From JAWVFM01 sp963771655 (GTDB lineage: Bacteria > Actinomycetota > Thermoleophilia > Solirubrobacterales > 70-9), in the NCBI GenBank assembly GCA_963771655.1, contig CAVYUG010000001.1, forward strand, positions 62,001-126,000: 64,000 bases of DNA. The letters run 5' to 3'. Below the pieces are notes generated by a model that searched no databases, was not told the origin of the DNA, and worked only from the letters and a program-made list of their open reading frames with translations. Below are positions 58,285-64,000 of this stretch, piece after piece. The translations under genes were made by a program, and so were the position numbers. The number at the start of each line of letters is the position of its first letter. Within the stretch, counting starts at the first letter, position 1.

Positions 58285-59969
58285 GCCTCGGAATCCTCGG
58301 CCGGAGCCGCGGATTCCTCGGATGCCTCGGCGCCGACGCCCGCGGCGGCCTCCGCGTCCGCGTCCGACCCGTTCACATCCTCGGATGCGCCGGCGCCCTC
58401 CTCGCCGTCGCCGTCAAGCTTCTCGTCGGCTTCCTCGATCTGCTCCGCGGCGTCCTCCTCGGCGTCCGCAAGCTCCTCCTCCGCCTCCTGGCGCTCCTCG
58501 CGCGCGGTCTCGAGGTCGGGGACGTCCTCCTCCGCGGGGAGCTCGGGCGTCTCATCGGCAGCCGCTTCCTCAGTGGGAGCGTCCGGCGTGCCGCCGGCCT
58601 GGTCCTCCTCGAACGCGGCCTCGGCCTTGGCGACGATCTCTGCAACCTCGCCCTCCGACGCGTCGGGGTTGGCGAGCTCCGCGATCTCCTGCTCGGAGAG
58701 CCCCGAGAGGACCGTCACCTGGTTGGTGCCGAACCGCGCGAGGGCCTGGTGCTGCGGCAGGCCGCAGTAACGCGAGCCGGGGAGCGAGGCGTTCGGGCAG
58801 CGGCGCCCGGCGGAGAGGACCGCCGCGCAGCGGCCGTCGAGCTCCTGCTCGGCCTCCTCGTATTCGATCTCGTCCTCCTGGCTGAACTCGGTCTCCGACT
58901 TGATGTCGACCCGCCATCCGGTGAGCTTCGCGGCCAGGCGCGCGTTCTGACCCTCGCGGCCGATCGCGAGCGAGAGCTGATCGTCGGGGACGACGACCGT
59001 CGCCTGCTTGTTCTCGTCGTCGACGAGAACCTCGCGCACGCGCGCCGGCGAGAGTGCCTTGGCGACGAAGCGTGCGGGCTCGTCGTTGTGGGGGATGATG
59101 TCGATCTTCTCGCCGCGCAGCTCGGAGACGACCATGCGCACGCGCGAGCCGCGCGGGCCGACGCACGCGCCGACGGGATCGACTCCGTCCGTGTGCGATA
59201 CGACCGCGATCTTCGAGCGGTAGCCGGGCTCACGCGCGACGCCGACGATCTCGACGAGCTCGTCGGCGACCTCGGGGACCTCGAGCGCAAACAGCTCCTT
59301 GATCAGCTCCGGGCTTCGCCGTGAGACGACCACGCTCGGGCCTTTGCCCTCGGCGGAGACGTCGGTGATGACCGCCTTCACCCTCATGCCGTGGTCGTAC
59401 CGCTCGTTCCAGACCTGCTCGGAGCGCGGCAGGAGCGCCTCCACCCGCTCGCGGAGCTGGACGAGCGTGTAGCGATTGTCCGACTGCTGGATGATGCCGG
59501 TGACGAGCTCGCCCACGCGGTCGCGGTACTCCTCGTACATCATCATCCGCTCGGCCTCGCGGATCCGCTGGAGGATCACCTGCTTGGCGGTCTGGGCGGC
59601 GATCCGCCCGAAGTCGTCGGGGGTGACGTCGCGGCTCGTGATCTGGTCCTCGTAGGGAGCGAGGACCTCCGGATCGAGCTCCGGCTCCTCGGGCTCCCGG
59701 AACTCGCCGGTCTCGGGATCGATCTCCTGCTCGGCCTCCTCGGCCACCTCGGCCAGGAGCTTCTCCTCGAGCTCGGGGGGGAGGATCAGCTCGTAGACGC
59801 GAAAGTCGGCGGTGTTTCGATCGAGGTCGACGCGCGCGTACTTGGCCGCGCCCGGCGTCTTCCGGTATGCGGACAGCAGGGCGTCCTCGAGCGCGGCCAT
59901 CAGGGTCTCGGCGTCGATTCCCTTCTCCTGCTCGAGGACGTGCACCGCTTCGACGATCTCTCGGCTCAT
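58281..59969 (-). CDS. nusA: Transcription termination/antitermination factor NusA with Cys/His cluster and acidic tail
   Basis: A 562-residue NusA: N-terminal RNAP-binding domain (SREIVEAVHVLEQEKGIDAE), S1 (about 193-260), KH1 (VGACVGPRGSRVRMV) and KH2 (SLAIGREGQNARLAAKLTGW). Beyond KH2 is C381-x9-C391-x10-C402-x4-H407, a zinc-site-like element, then a strongly acidic, low-complexity tail to residue 562. Core NusA enzymes of this type are about 350-500 residues. ATG overlaps the rimP stop; infB follows with overlap. Confidence 0.96.
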   Translation of the reverse strand: MSREIVEAVHVLEQEKGIDAETLMAALEDALLSAYRKTPGAAKYARVDLDRNTADFRVYELILPPELEEKLLAEVAEEAEQEIDPETGEFREPEEPELDPEVLAPYEDQITSRDVTPDDFGRIAAQTAKQVILQRIREAERMMMYEEYRDRVGELVTGIIQQSDNRYTLVQLRERVEALLPRSEQVWNERYDHGMRVKAVITDVSAEGKGPSVVVSRRSPELIKELFALEVPEVADELVEIVGVAREPGYRSKIAVVSHTDGVDPVGACVGPRGSRVRMVVSELRGEKIDIIPHNDEPARFVAKALSPARVREVLVDDENKQATVVVPDDQLSLAIGREGQNARLAAKLTGWRVDIKSETEFSQEDEIEYEEAEQELDGRCAAVLSAGRRCPNASLPGSRYCGLPQHQALARFGTNQVTVLSGLSEQEIAELANPDASEGEVAEIVAKAEAAFEEDQAGGTPDAPTEEAAADETPELPAEEDVPDLETAREERQEAEEELADAEEDAAEQIEEADEKLDGDGEEGAGASEDVNGSDADAEAAAGVGAEASEESAAPAEDSEA

Positions 59970-60400
59970 GCGCCCACCTCCTTGGGGATCAGGTTCGAGC
60001 GATGGATCGCGGCCAGCGGGATGGCCCGCTCGGCGGCGTCCAGGCGCAGCGAGACCTCGACCTCGTCGGCCGCCACCAGCTCACCGGTGAAGCTCCTCTG
60101 CCCGTCGATCGGCTCGCGCGTGCGCACGCGGACGCGGCGACCGAGGAACCGCCGGAAATGCTGAGGCTTCGTGAGCGGGCGGTCCGAACCCGGTGAGGAG
60201 ACCTCGAGGGTGTAGCTCTCGAGAAGGTCGCGCAGCGCGGCCGTCACCCGCTCGCAGACCGCGAGGTCGACCCCGCCCGGCCGGTCGACATAGAGCCGAA
60301 GCGACCCGGCCGTGGGCTGTTCGAGCATGATCAGCTCGAGCTCGGGATCGAGCTCGGCGAGGCGTGTCTCGATGGTCTTCTCAAGGTCGTCAGACTGCAA
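59966..60400 (-). CDS. rimP: Ribosome maturation factor RimP
   Basis: A 144-residue RimP for 30S assembly: YVDRPGGVDLAVCERVTAAL, EVSSPGSDRPLTKPQHFRRF. I chose TTG at 60400 because GGAGGAGAG lies 2-3 nt upstream and it gives the family N-terminus; the longer frame would read through a terminator. First gene of the rimP-nusA-infB-DUF503-rbfA-nrnA-truB-ribF-rpsO unit. Confidence 0.93.
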   Translation of the reverse strand: MQSDDLEKTIETRLAELDPELELIMLEQPTAGSLRLYVDRPGGVDLAVCERVTAALRDLLESYTLEVSSPGSDRPLTKPQHFRRFLGRRVRVRTREPIDGQRSFTGELVAADEVEVSLRLDAAERAIPLAAIHRSNLIPKEVGA

Positions 60401-60430
60401 TTCTCTCCTCCAAACACCCGCGATCCGGCG

Positions 60431-60454
60431 AAAAAAAAGTGGGCCCGGGCCCAC
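60431..60454 (-). terminator. Intrinsic terminator in the rimP-nusA leader
   Basis: On the minus strand GTGGGCCCGGGCCCAC (60439-60454) is followed at once by eight T (60431-60438). It lies upstream of the rimP ribosome-binding site and downstream of the TATACT box, so it would attenuate the nusA operon. Confidence 0.8.
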
Positions 60455-60494
60455 CTCTCACAAGAGTTCGGGTGCGGTTAAGAAACTGGGGTGA

Positions 60495-60500
60495 GTATAG
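60495..60500 (-). promoter_or_regulatory. -10 box TATACT upstream of rimP
   Basis: Five of six bases of TATAAT. A transcript starting about 7 nt downstream would carry a leader of about 85 nt that includes the terminator. No good -35 was seen. Confidence 0.5.
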
Positions 60501-60522
60501 CCGCGCCACCGTGCCTGGCCGG

Positions 60523-60540
60523 GCGCGCAAAAGCGCGCCA
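60523..60540 (-). terminator. Hairpin after dtd
   Basis: GGCGCGC-TTTT-GCGCGCC, a 7-bp perfect stem immediately after the dtd stop. No T-run follows. Confidence 0.5.
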
Positions 60541-60957
60541 TCAGGCCTCGACCAAGAGCGTCACGGGGCCGTCGTTGGTGAGCTCCACGGCCATCCGCGC
60601 GCCGAAGACGCCGCGCCTCGCGCCGAGGCGGTCGCAGAATCGCTCGTACAGCGGCTCGGCAACGCCGGCGGGCGCGGCGCGCGCGTAGCTCGGCCGGTTC
60701 CCGCGCGTCGGATCTCCGTAGAGGGTGAACTGGCTCACGCACAGCGCCTCGCGATCGCCCAAGGGCTCGTTCATCCTCCCGTCGGCGTCGTCGAACACCC
60801 GAAGTGCGCGGACCTTGTCGGCGAGCCGATCGGCCGCGTCCTCGCCGTCGTCCGTCGCGATCCCCAGCAGCACCAGGAGGCCCGCGCCTATTGACGCAAT
60901 CTCGGCGCCGTCGATGGACACGGCGGCGCTCGTGACGCGCTGAACGAGCGCTCTCAA
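60541..60957 (-). CDS. dtd: D-aminoacyl-tRNA deacylase
   Basis: A 138-residue DTD that removes D-amino acids from tRNA. Catalytic-site motifs VSQFTLYGD and NDGPVT are present, together with MRALVQRVTSAAVSIDG at the N-terminus. TTG start; the upstream TPR gene stop is 3 bp before it, so the two are coupled. Confidence 0.96.
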   Translation of the reverse strand: MRALVQRVTSAAVSIDGAEIASIGAGLLVLLGIATDDGEDAADRLADKVRALRVFDDADGRMNEPLGDREALCVSQFTLYGDPTRGNRPSYARAAPAGVAEPLYERFCDRLGARRGVFGARMAVELTNDGPVTLLVEA

Positions 60958-60960
60958 CGG

Positions 60961-61320
60961 CTATCTCGCCGCGCGCTCCCGGTACTCCCGGTAGTCGCGG
61001 CGCTCGGGCCGCAGGCACGCGGCGATGGCGAGGTGGCGGCGGGCCCGCTGGCGCTCGCCGGTGAGGGTCAGGGCGCGGCCGAGGCAGAAGTGGGCGTAGT
61101 CGTTGACCGGATAGCGCTCCACCACCGCCTCGAACTCCACCGCCGCCTCCGAGAACTGGCGCGATCGAAAGAGGGCGCGACCCAGGGCCTCGCGAATCGA
61201 CGCCTTCTCGGGAGCCATTCGGGCCGCCTTGCGGAGCGGCACGGTGGCCTGCTCGAAGTCGCCGTGCTCGAGCAGGGACATCCCTCGCTGGTAGAGGTCG
61301 TACAGCTGCTCCACGGGCAC
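60961..61320 (-). CDS. Tetratricopeptide-repeat protein
   Basis: A 119-residue protein of helical TPR units: YQRGMSLLEHGDFEQATVPL, ALGRALFRSRQFSEAAVEFE and CLGRALTLTGERQRARRHLA. No catalytic domain; probably a protein-protein adaptor. The GTG at 61320 is fixed by CATAAT 7 nt upstream. A second copy of the 26-bp repeat lies directly upstream of the -10 box. Confidence 0.85.
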   Translation of the reverse strand: MPVEQLYDLYQRGMSLLEHGDFEQATVPLRKAARMAPEKASIREALGRALFRSRQFSEAAVEFEAVVERYPVNDYAHFCLGRALTLTGERQRARRHLAIAACLRPERRDYREYRERAAR

Positions 61321-61327
61321 GGGTCTG

Positions 61328-61333
61328 ATTATG
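61328..61333 (-). promoter_or_regulatory. -10 box CATAAT, leaderless
   Basis: Seven nucleotides before the TPR-gene GTG at 61320. Overlaps the end of the 26-bp repeat by 2 bp. Confidence 0.6.
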
Positions 61334-61357
61334 AGGGGCTTTGCCCCGAAAGCAGCG
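61332..61357 (-). repeat. Copy 2 of the 26-bp dispersed hairpin repeat
   Basis: 25 of 26 bases match 12095-12120. GGGGC-TTT-GCCCC hairpin. It lies between coaBC and the TPR gene, abutting the promoter. Confidence 0.75.
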
Positions 61358-61362
61358 TGTGA

Positions 61363-61379
61363 GGGGGCCGCAGGCCCCC
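61363..61379. terminator. Hairpin after coaBC
   Basis: GGGGGCC-GCA-GGCCCCC, a 7-bp perfect stem 8 bp after the coaBC stop. No T-run. Confidence 0.5.
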
Positions 61380-61386
61380 GCAAGAG

Positions 61387-62631
61387 CTAGGTGTAAGCAG
61401 GGGCGCGAATCGCCTCGACGCGGTCGAGGATCGCGTCGGCGACCTCCTCCTTCGTGGCGAGGGGGACCTCGTGGCGCTCGGTGGGCTCGACGATCGTGAC
61501 CTCGTTCCGCTCGGAGTCGAAGCCGATGTCGGCCCGAGACACGTCGTTGAAGACGATGGCGTCGAGGCCCTTGCGCTCGAGCTTCGAGGCGGCTCGCTCG
61601 ATCGCCTCCGCGCCGCGCTCTGCCGCGAAGCCGACGATGGTCTGCCCGGCGCGGCGATTGCTCGCCGCCGCCGCGACGATGTCCTCGGTGCCCACCAGGC
61701 GCAGGTCGATGGCGTCGCCCTCGCGGCGCTCGAGCTTTCCGGACGCTGCCTGCGCCGGGCGGAAGTCGGCCACCGCCGCCGCCATCAGCAGGACGTCGGC
61801 GCTCGGGAGCTCGGCGCCCACCGCGTCCGCCATGTCGGCCGTGCTCTCGACGTCGATCCTCCTCACGCCCGGCGGAACCGGAAGGCCGACGTTCGCGGCG
61901 ACCAGCGTCACCGAGGCGCCCCGCGCCGCGGCGCGGTCGGCGAGGGCGAGGCCCATCCGGCCGCTCGAGCGGTTGCCGATGAAGCGCACCGGGTCGATCG
62001 CCTCCCGCGTCCCGCCCGCGGTGACGAGAACCCTCAGTCCGTCCCACGGCCCGCGCGCTCGCGGCAGCATCGACCCGACGGTCGCGAGGAGCCTCTCGGG
62101 GGCGGGAAGCCGGCCGACGCCATGCTCGCCCCTCGACGCGAGCGGTCCGTCGTCGGGATCGATGACCATGATCCCGCGCGACCGCAGCGTCTCGAGGTTC
62201 GCCTGGGTCGCGGCGTCCCGGTACATGCGGTCGTTCATCGCCGGCGCCACCGCGCGGGGCGCCTGGCAGGCGAGGAAGGTCGTCGCGAGGAGCGAGTCGC
62301 AGATCCCGGCGGCCAACTTCGCGACCGTGTTCGCGGACGCGGGCGCGACCAGGAACGCGTCGGCGTTGGCGGCGAGCTCGAGGTGGCCGATCGGATCATG
62401 ATCGGGCGCGGCCTCGCCTGGAAAGGCACCGCCCATCGGGTCGCGGGAGAACTCGTCGACGAGCACCGGCGCGCCCACGATCCCCTCGAACGACGCGCGG
62501 CCCACGAATCGCTCGGCCGCCGGGGTCATGACGACCCTCACGGCGTGTCCGGCGCGCGTCGCGAGGCGGGCGAGCTCGATCGCCCTGTACGCGGCGATGC
62601 CGCCGCTGACGCCGAGCAGGATCCGCGCCAC
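61387..62631 (-). CDS. coaBC: Bifunctional phosphopantothenoylcysteine decarboxylase/synthetase
   Basis: A 414-residue CoaBC for coenzyme A synthesis. CoaC half: FMN-binding LLGVSGGIAAYRA, APASANTVAKLA, PAMNDRM. CoaB half: VTAGGTREAIDPVRFIGNRSSG and KLERKGLDAIVFND. GTG start, 23 bp after rpoZ. Confidence 0.96.
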   Translation of the reverse strand: MARILLGVSGGIAAYRAIELARLATRAGHAVRVVMTPAAERFVGRASFEGIVGAPVLVDEFSRDPMGGAFPGEAAPDHDPIGHLELAANADAFLVAPASANTVAKLAAGICDSLLATTFLACQAPRAVAPAMNDRMYRDAATQANLETLRSRGIMVIDPDDGPLASRGEHGVGRLPAPERLLATVGSMLPRARGPWDGLRVLVTAGGTREAIDPVRFIGNRSSGRMGLALADRAAARGASVTLVAANVGLPVPPGVRRIDVESTADMADAVGAELPSADVLLMAAAVADFRPAQAASGKLERREGDAIDLRLVGTEDIVAAAASNRRAGQTIVGFAAERGAEAIERAASKLERKGLDAIVFNDVSRADIGFDSERNEVTIVEPTERHEVPLATKEEVADAILDRVEAIRAPAYT

Positions 62632-62654
62632 TGCCGCCCCTGGCTTGCGCCGCC

Positions 62655-62885
62655 CTAGGCGCGGTAGTGGTAGTTGAGCTTGCCCGTGGCGAGCTCTTCG
62701 AGCGCGATCGTCAGGTAGTTGCCCGACTGGGTCTCGACCATCGGTGGCGTGTATTCCTCGTAGCTGCCCTCGCCGAGAGCGCGGTAATAGCTGTTGAGCT
62801 GGCGTGCCCGCTTCGCCGCGACGAGGACGGCGGCGTAGTGCGAGTCGGTCCGCTCGAGGAGCTTGTCTACGCGTGGCTTGATCAT
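62655..62885 (-). CDS. rpoZ: RNA polymerase omega subunit
   Basis: A 76-residue omega subunit with VDKLLERTDSHYAAVLVAAKRARQ-type core and TIALEELATGKLNY. Stabilises the beta-prime subunit. ATG overlaps the gmk stop in ATGA. Confidence 0.95.
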   Translation of the reverse strand: MIKPRVDKLLERTDSHYAAVLVAAKRARQLNSYYRALGEGSYEEYTPPMVETQSGNYLTIALEELATGKLNYHYRA

Positions 62886-63454
62886 GTGGAAGGTGATTGT
62901 AGGGAGAGCTCGTCGCGGACTATCCGCTCGAGCTCAGTCGCCGCATGGTCGATGTCATCGTTCACCACGACGTGCGGGAACTCACCGCGCGCCGCAAGCT
63001 CGCTCTTCGCCACCTCGAGGCGCTCGGAGATCTCCTGCGGCGAGTCCGTGCCGCGCCGCTCGAGCCGCGTGCGCAGGGAGTCGGCGTCGGGCGGAGCGAT
63101 GAAGACCTGCACCGACTCCGGCATCGCCGCGCGGACCTGCCGGGCGCCCTGGACCTCGATCTCGAGCACGACCGAGCGCCCGCCGGCGAGCCGCGTCTCG
63201 ACCTCGCTTCGGAGCGTTCCGTAGCGGTTGCCGCTGTAGGCCGCATGCTCGAGGAAGTCGCCGGCCCGAACCCGCTCCTCGAACTCCCCCGTCGAGAGGA
63301 AGTGGTAGTCGACGCCCTCGGCCTCGCCGTCGCGTGGGCGCCGGGTCGTGGCGGAGACGGACAGCTCCAGGTCGGGCACGCTCGCAAGGACGCGCTTGAT
63401 CAGCGTCCCCTTGCCGACGCCCGAGGGCCCGGTGATGACGAAGACGCGTGCCAC
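62882..63454 (-). CDS. gmk: Guanylate kinase
   Basis: A 190-residue GMP kinase: P-loop GPSGVGKGTL, SATTRRPRDGEAEGVDYHFL, and NRYGTLRSEVE. GTG 63454 chosen because it places the P-loop close to the N-terminus as in the family. 52 bp downstream of mihF. Confidence 0.95.
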   Translation of the reverse strand: MARVFVITGPSGVGKGTLIKRVLASVPDLELSVSATTRRPRDGEAEGVDYHFLSTGEFEERVRAGDFLEHAAYSGNRYGTLRSEVETRLAGGRSVVLEIEVQGARQVRAAMPESVQVFIAPPDADSLRTRLERRGTDSPQEISERLEVAKSELAARGEFPHVVVNDDIDHAATELERIVRDELSLQSPST

Positions 63455-63506
63455 GTTCGCAATCCCTACACGGAAAAGCGGACGGCGCGGGAGATCTCTC
63501 CCCCGC

Positions 63507-63842
63507 CTACCGGCGGAGGAACGCGACGAGCTCGCCGCGCTGGCGCTCGGAGAGGCCCCCAATCGTCTTCGACGGGGAGATCCGGCACTGGGTCAGGATC
63601 TTGTTCGCCTTCACGCGGCCGTACTTCGGGACCGCGACGATCATGTCGAAAGCCTTCGCCGACAGCACATACTCGGGCGGGTCGCGTAGCAATTGCTCGA
63701 TCTTGACCTTGCCGGCCTTGAGGTCCCGCTTGAGCTGGGCGCGGGCCGATCGGATCTCGTTCGCTCGCCGGAGCGCCCTCATCCGCTGTTCGGTGGTCCT
63801 CTCTGGGACGGCGGACGGAGCGGTGTCGACGGCGGGGACCAT
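63507..63842 (-). CDS. mihF: Actinobacterial integration host factor (mIHF)
   Basis: A 111-residue nucleoid-associated protein of the actinobacterial mIHF family: RANEIRSARAQLKRDLKAGK, PKYGRVKANKIL and ISPSKTIGGLSERQR. The mihF-gmk-rpoZ-coaBC order is a hallmark of Actinobacteria. ATG 63842 lies 12 nt after a TATAAT box. Confidence 0.93.
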   Translation of the reverse strand: MVPAVDTAPSAVPERTTEQRMRALRRANEIRSARAQLKRDLKAGKVKIEQLLRDPPEYVLSAKAFDMIVAVPKYGRVKANKILTQCRISPSKTIGGLSERQRGELVAFLRR

Positions 63843-63854
63843 CCGGCGGCGGCG

Positions 63855-63882
63855 ATTATATGCCCGCGCCTGCGGGGCGCAA
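63855..63882 (-). promoter_or_regulatory. mihF operon promoter
   Basis: TTGCGC (63877-63882) and TATAAT (63855-63860) with 16-bp spacing. It is the best consensus promoter in the window, giving a leader of about 5 nt. Confidence 0.7.
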
Positions 63883-63896
63883 GGGGGTTCGCGCAA

Positions 63897-64000
63897 TTTT
63901 CGGGGAAATTCGCTTCGACCTTAAGTTGAGGTCGAGGCAACCGGGTGCGGTCTCGGCCGCGCGGCCGCGTCCGGAGGTCGCTGCCGACGACGCTCGAGCT
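63897..64000. other. End of window, no gene supported
   Basis: Contains a 7-bp perfect inverted repeat, TCGACCT (63915-63921) and AGGTCGA (63929-63935), upstream of the mihF promoter. A minus-strand frame ending near 63923 could be the tail of a neighbouring gene, but too little is visible to name it. Confidence 0.4.

Noticed and set aside
1..64000. tRNA, rRNA, CRISPR array or insertion sequence
   Set aside because: No T-loop consensus, rRNA-like stretch, regularly spaced repeats or transposase motifs were seen.

Overview
High-GC bacterial chromosome segment, almost certainly from a deep-branching actinobacterium (class Thermoleophilia is my best guess). Pointers are the mihF-gmk-rpoZ-coaBC block, RNase Y used alongside RNase J, an acyl-ACP thioesterase, a DapL-type lysine route and very many genes that start directly downstream of a TANNNT -10 box (leaderless transcripts). 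No rRNA, tRNA, CRISPR array, transposase or phage gene is visible. The window is core genome apart from the RecA intein.

Layout. 0-5.5 kb: a minus-strand, overlapping ammonium cluster (amt, PII, an unknown protein, flotillin) with a wax-ester synthase upstream. 5.5-13 kb: small operons (cnoX-ccdA, yqgE), three secreted proteins of unknown function, an acyl-ACP thioesterase, a PRC-barrel-like protein, and a VOC protein coupled to a hydrolase. 13-24.6 kb: peroxiredoxin, lipoprotein cyclophilin, two methyltransferases, a DagK-like lipid kinase, dut, hflX, then an SDR epimerase, dapL, dapF, an FUSC membrane protein and an amine oxidase; the epimerase, dapF and FUSC genes are broken by small indels. 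24.6-41.4 kb: miaA, a frameshifted glycosyltransferase-like gene, miaB, a cupredoxin, rny, recX, recA with a 362-residue intein, frameshifted thpR, an epoxide-hydrolase-like gene, cinA, a RodZ-like gene, ftsK, and an OmpR-type two-component pair. 41.4-41.65 kb: a gene-free stretch with a probable 6C-like small RNA and a large hairpin. 41.7-52.9 kb: secreted M36-like protease, rnj, dapA, amidase, dapB, M16 protease, pnp, a methyltransferase and rpsO. 52.9-60.5 kb: ribF, truB, nrnA-like, rbfA, DUF503, infB, nusA and rimP, a translation/transcription operon read from rimP towards ribF, with an intrinsic terminator inside its leader. 60.5-64 kb: dtd, a TPR protein, coaBC, rpoZ, gmk, mihF.

How it fits together. 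Lysine/DAP synthesis is spread over dapA, dapB, dapL and dapF. RNA decay enzymes (rny, rnj, pnp, and an nrnA-like oligonucleotide phosphatase) are unusually concentrated here. The most distinctive regulatory theme is promoter compactness: about twenty starts lie 6-12 nt after a -10 box, five of these boxes reuse the TAG stop codon of the preceding gene, and one divergent pair shares a bidirectional promoter. The most unusual proteins are NusA with a Cys/His cluster and a long acidic tail, DapF with both catalytic cysteines replaced by serine, PII without Tyr51, and RecA interrupted by an intein.
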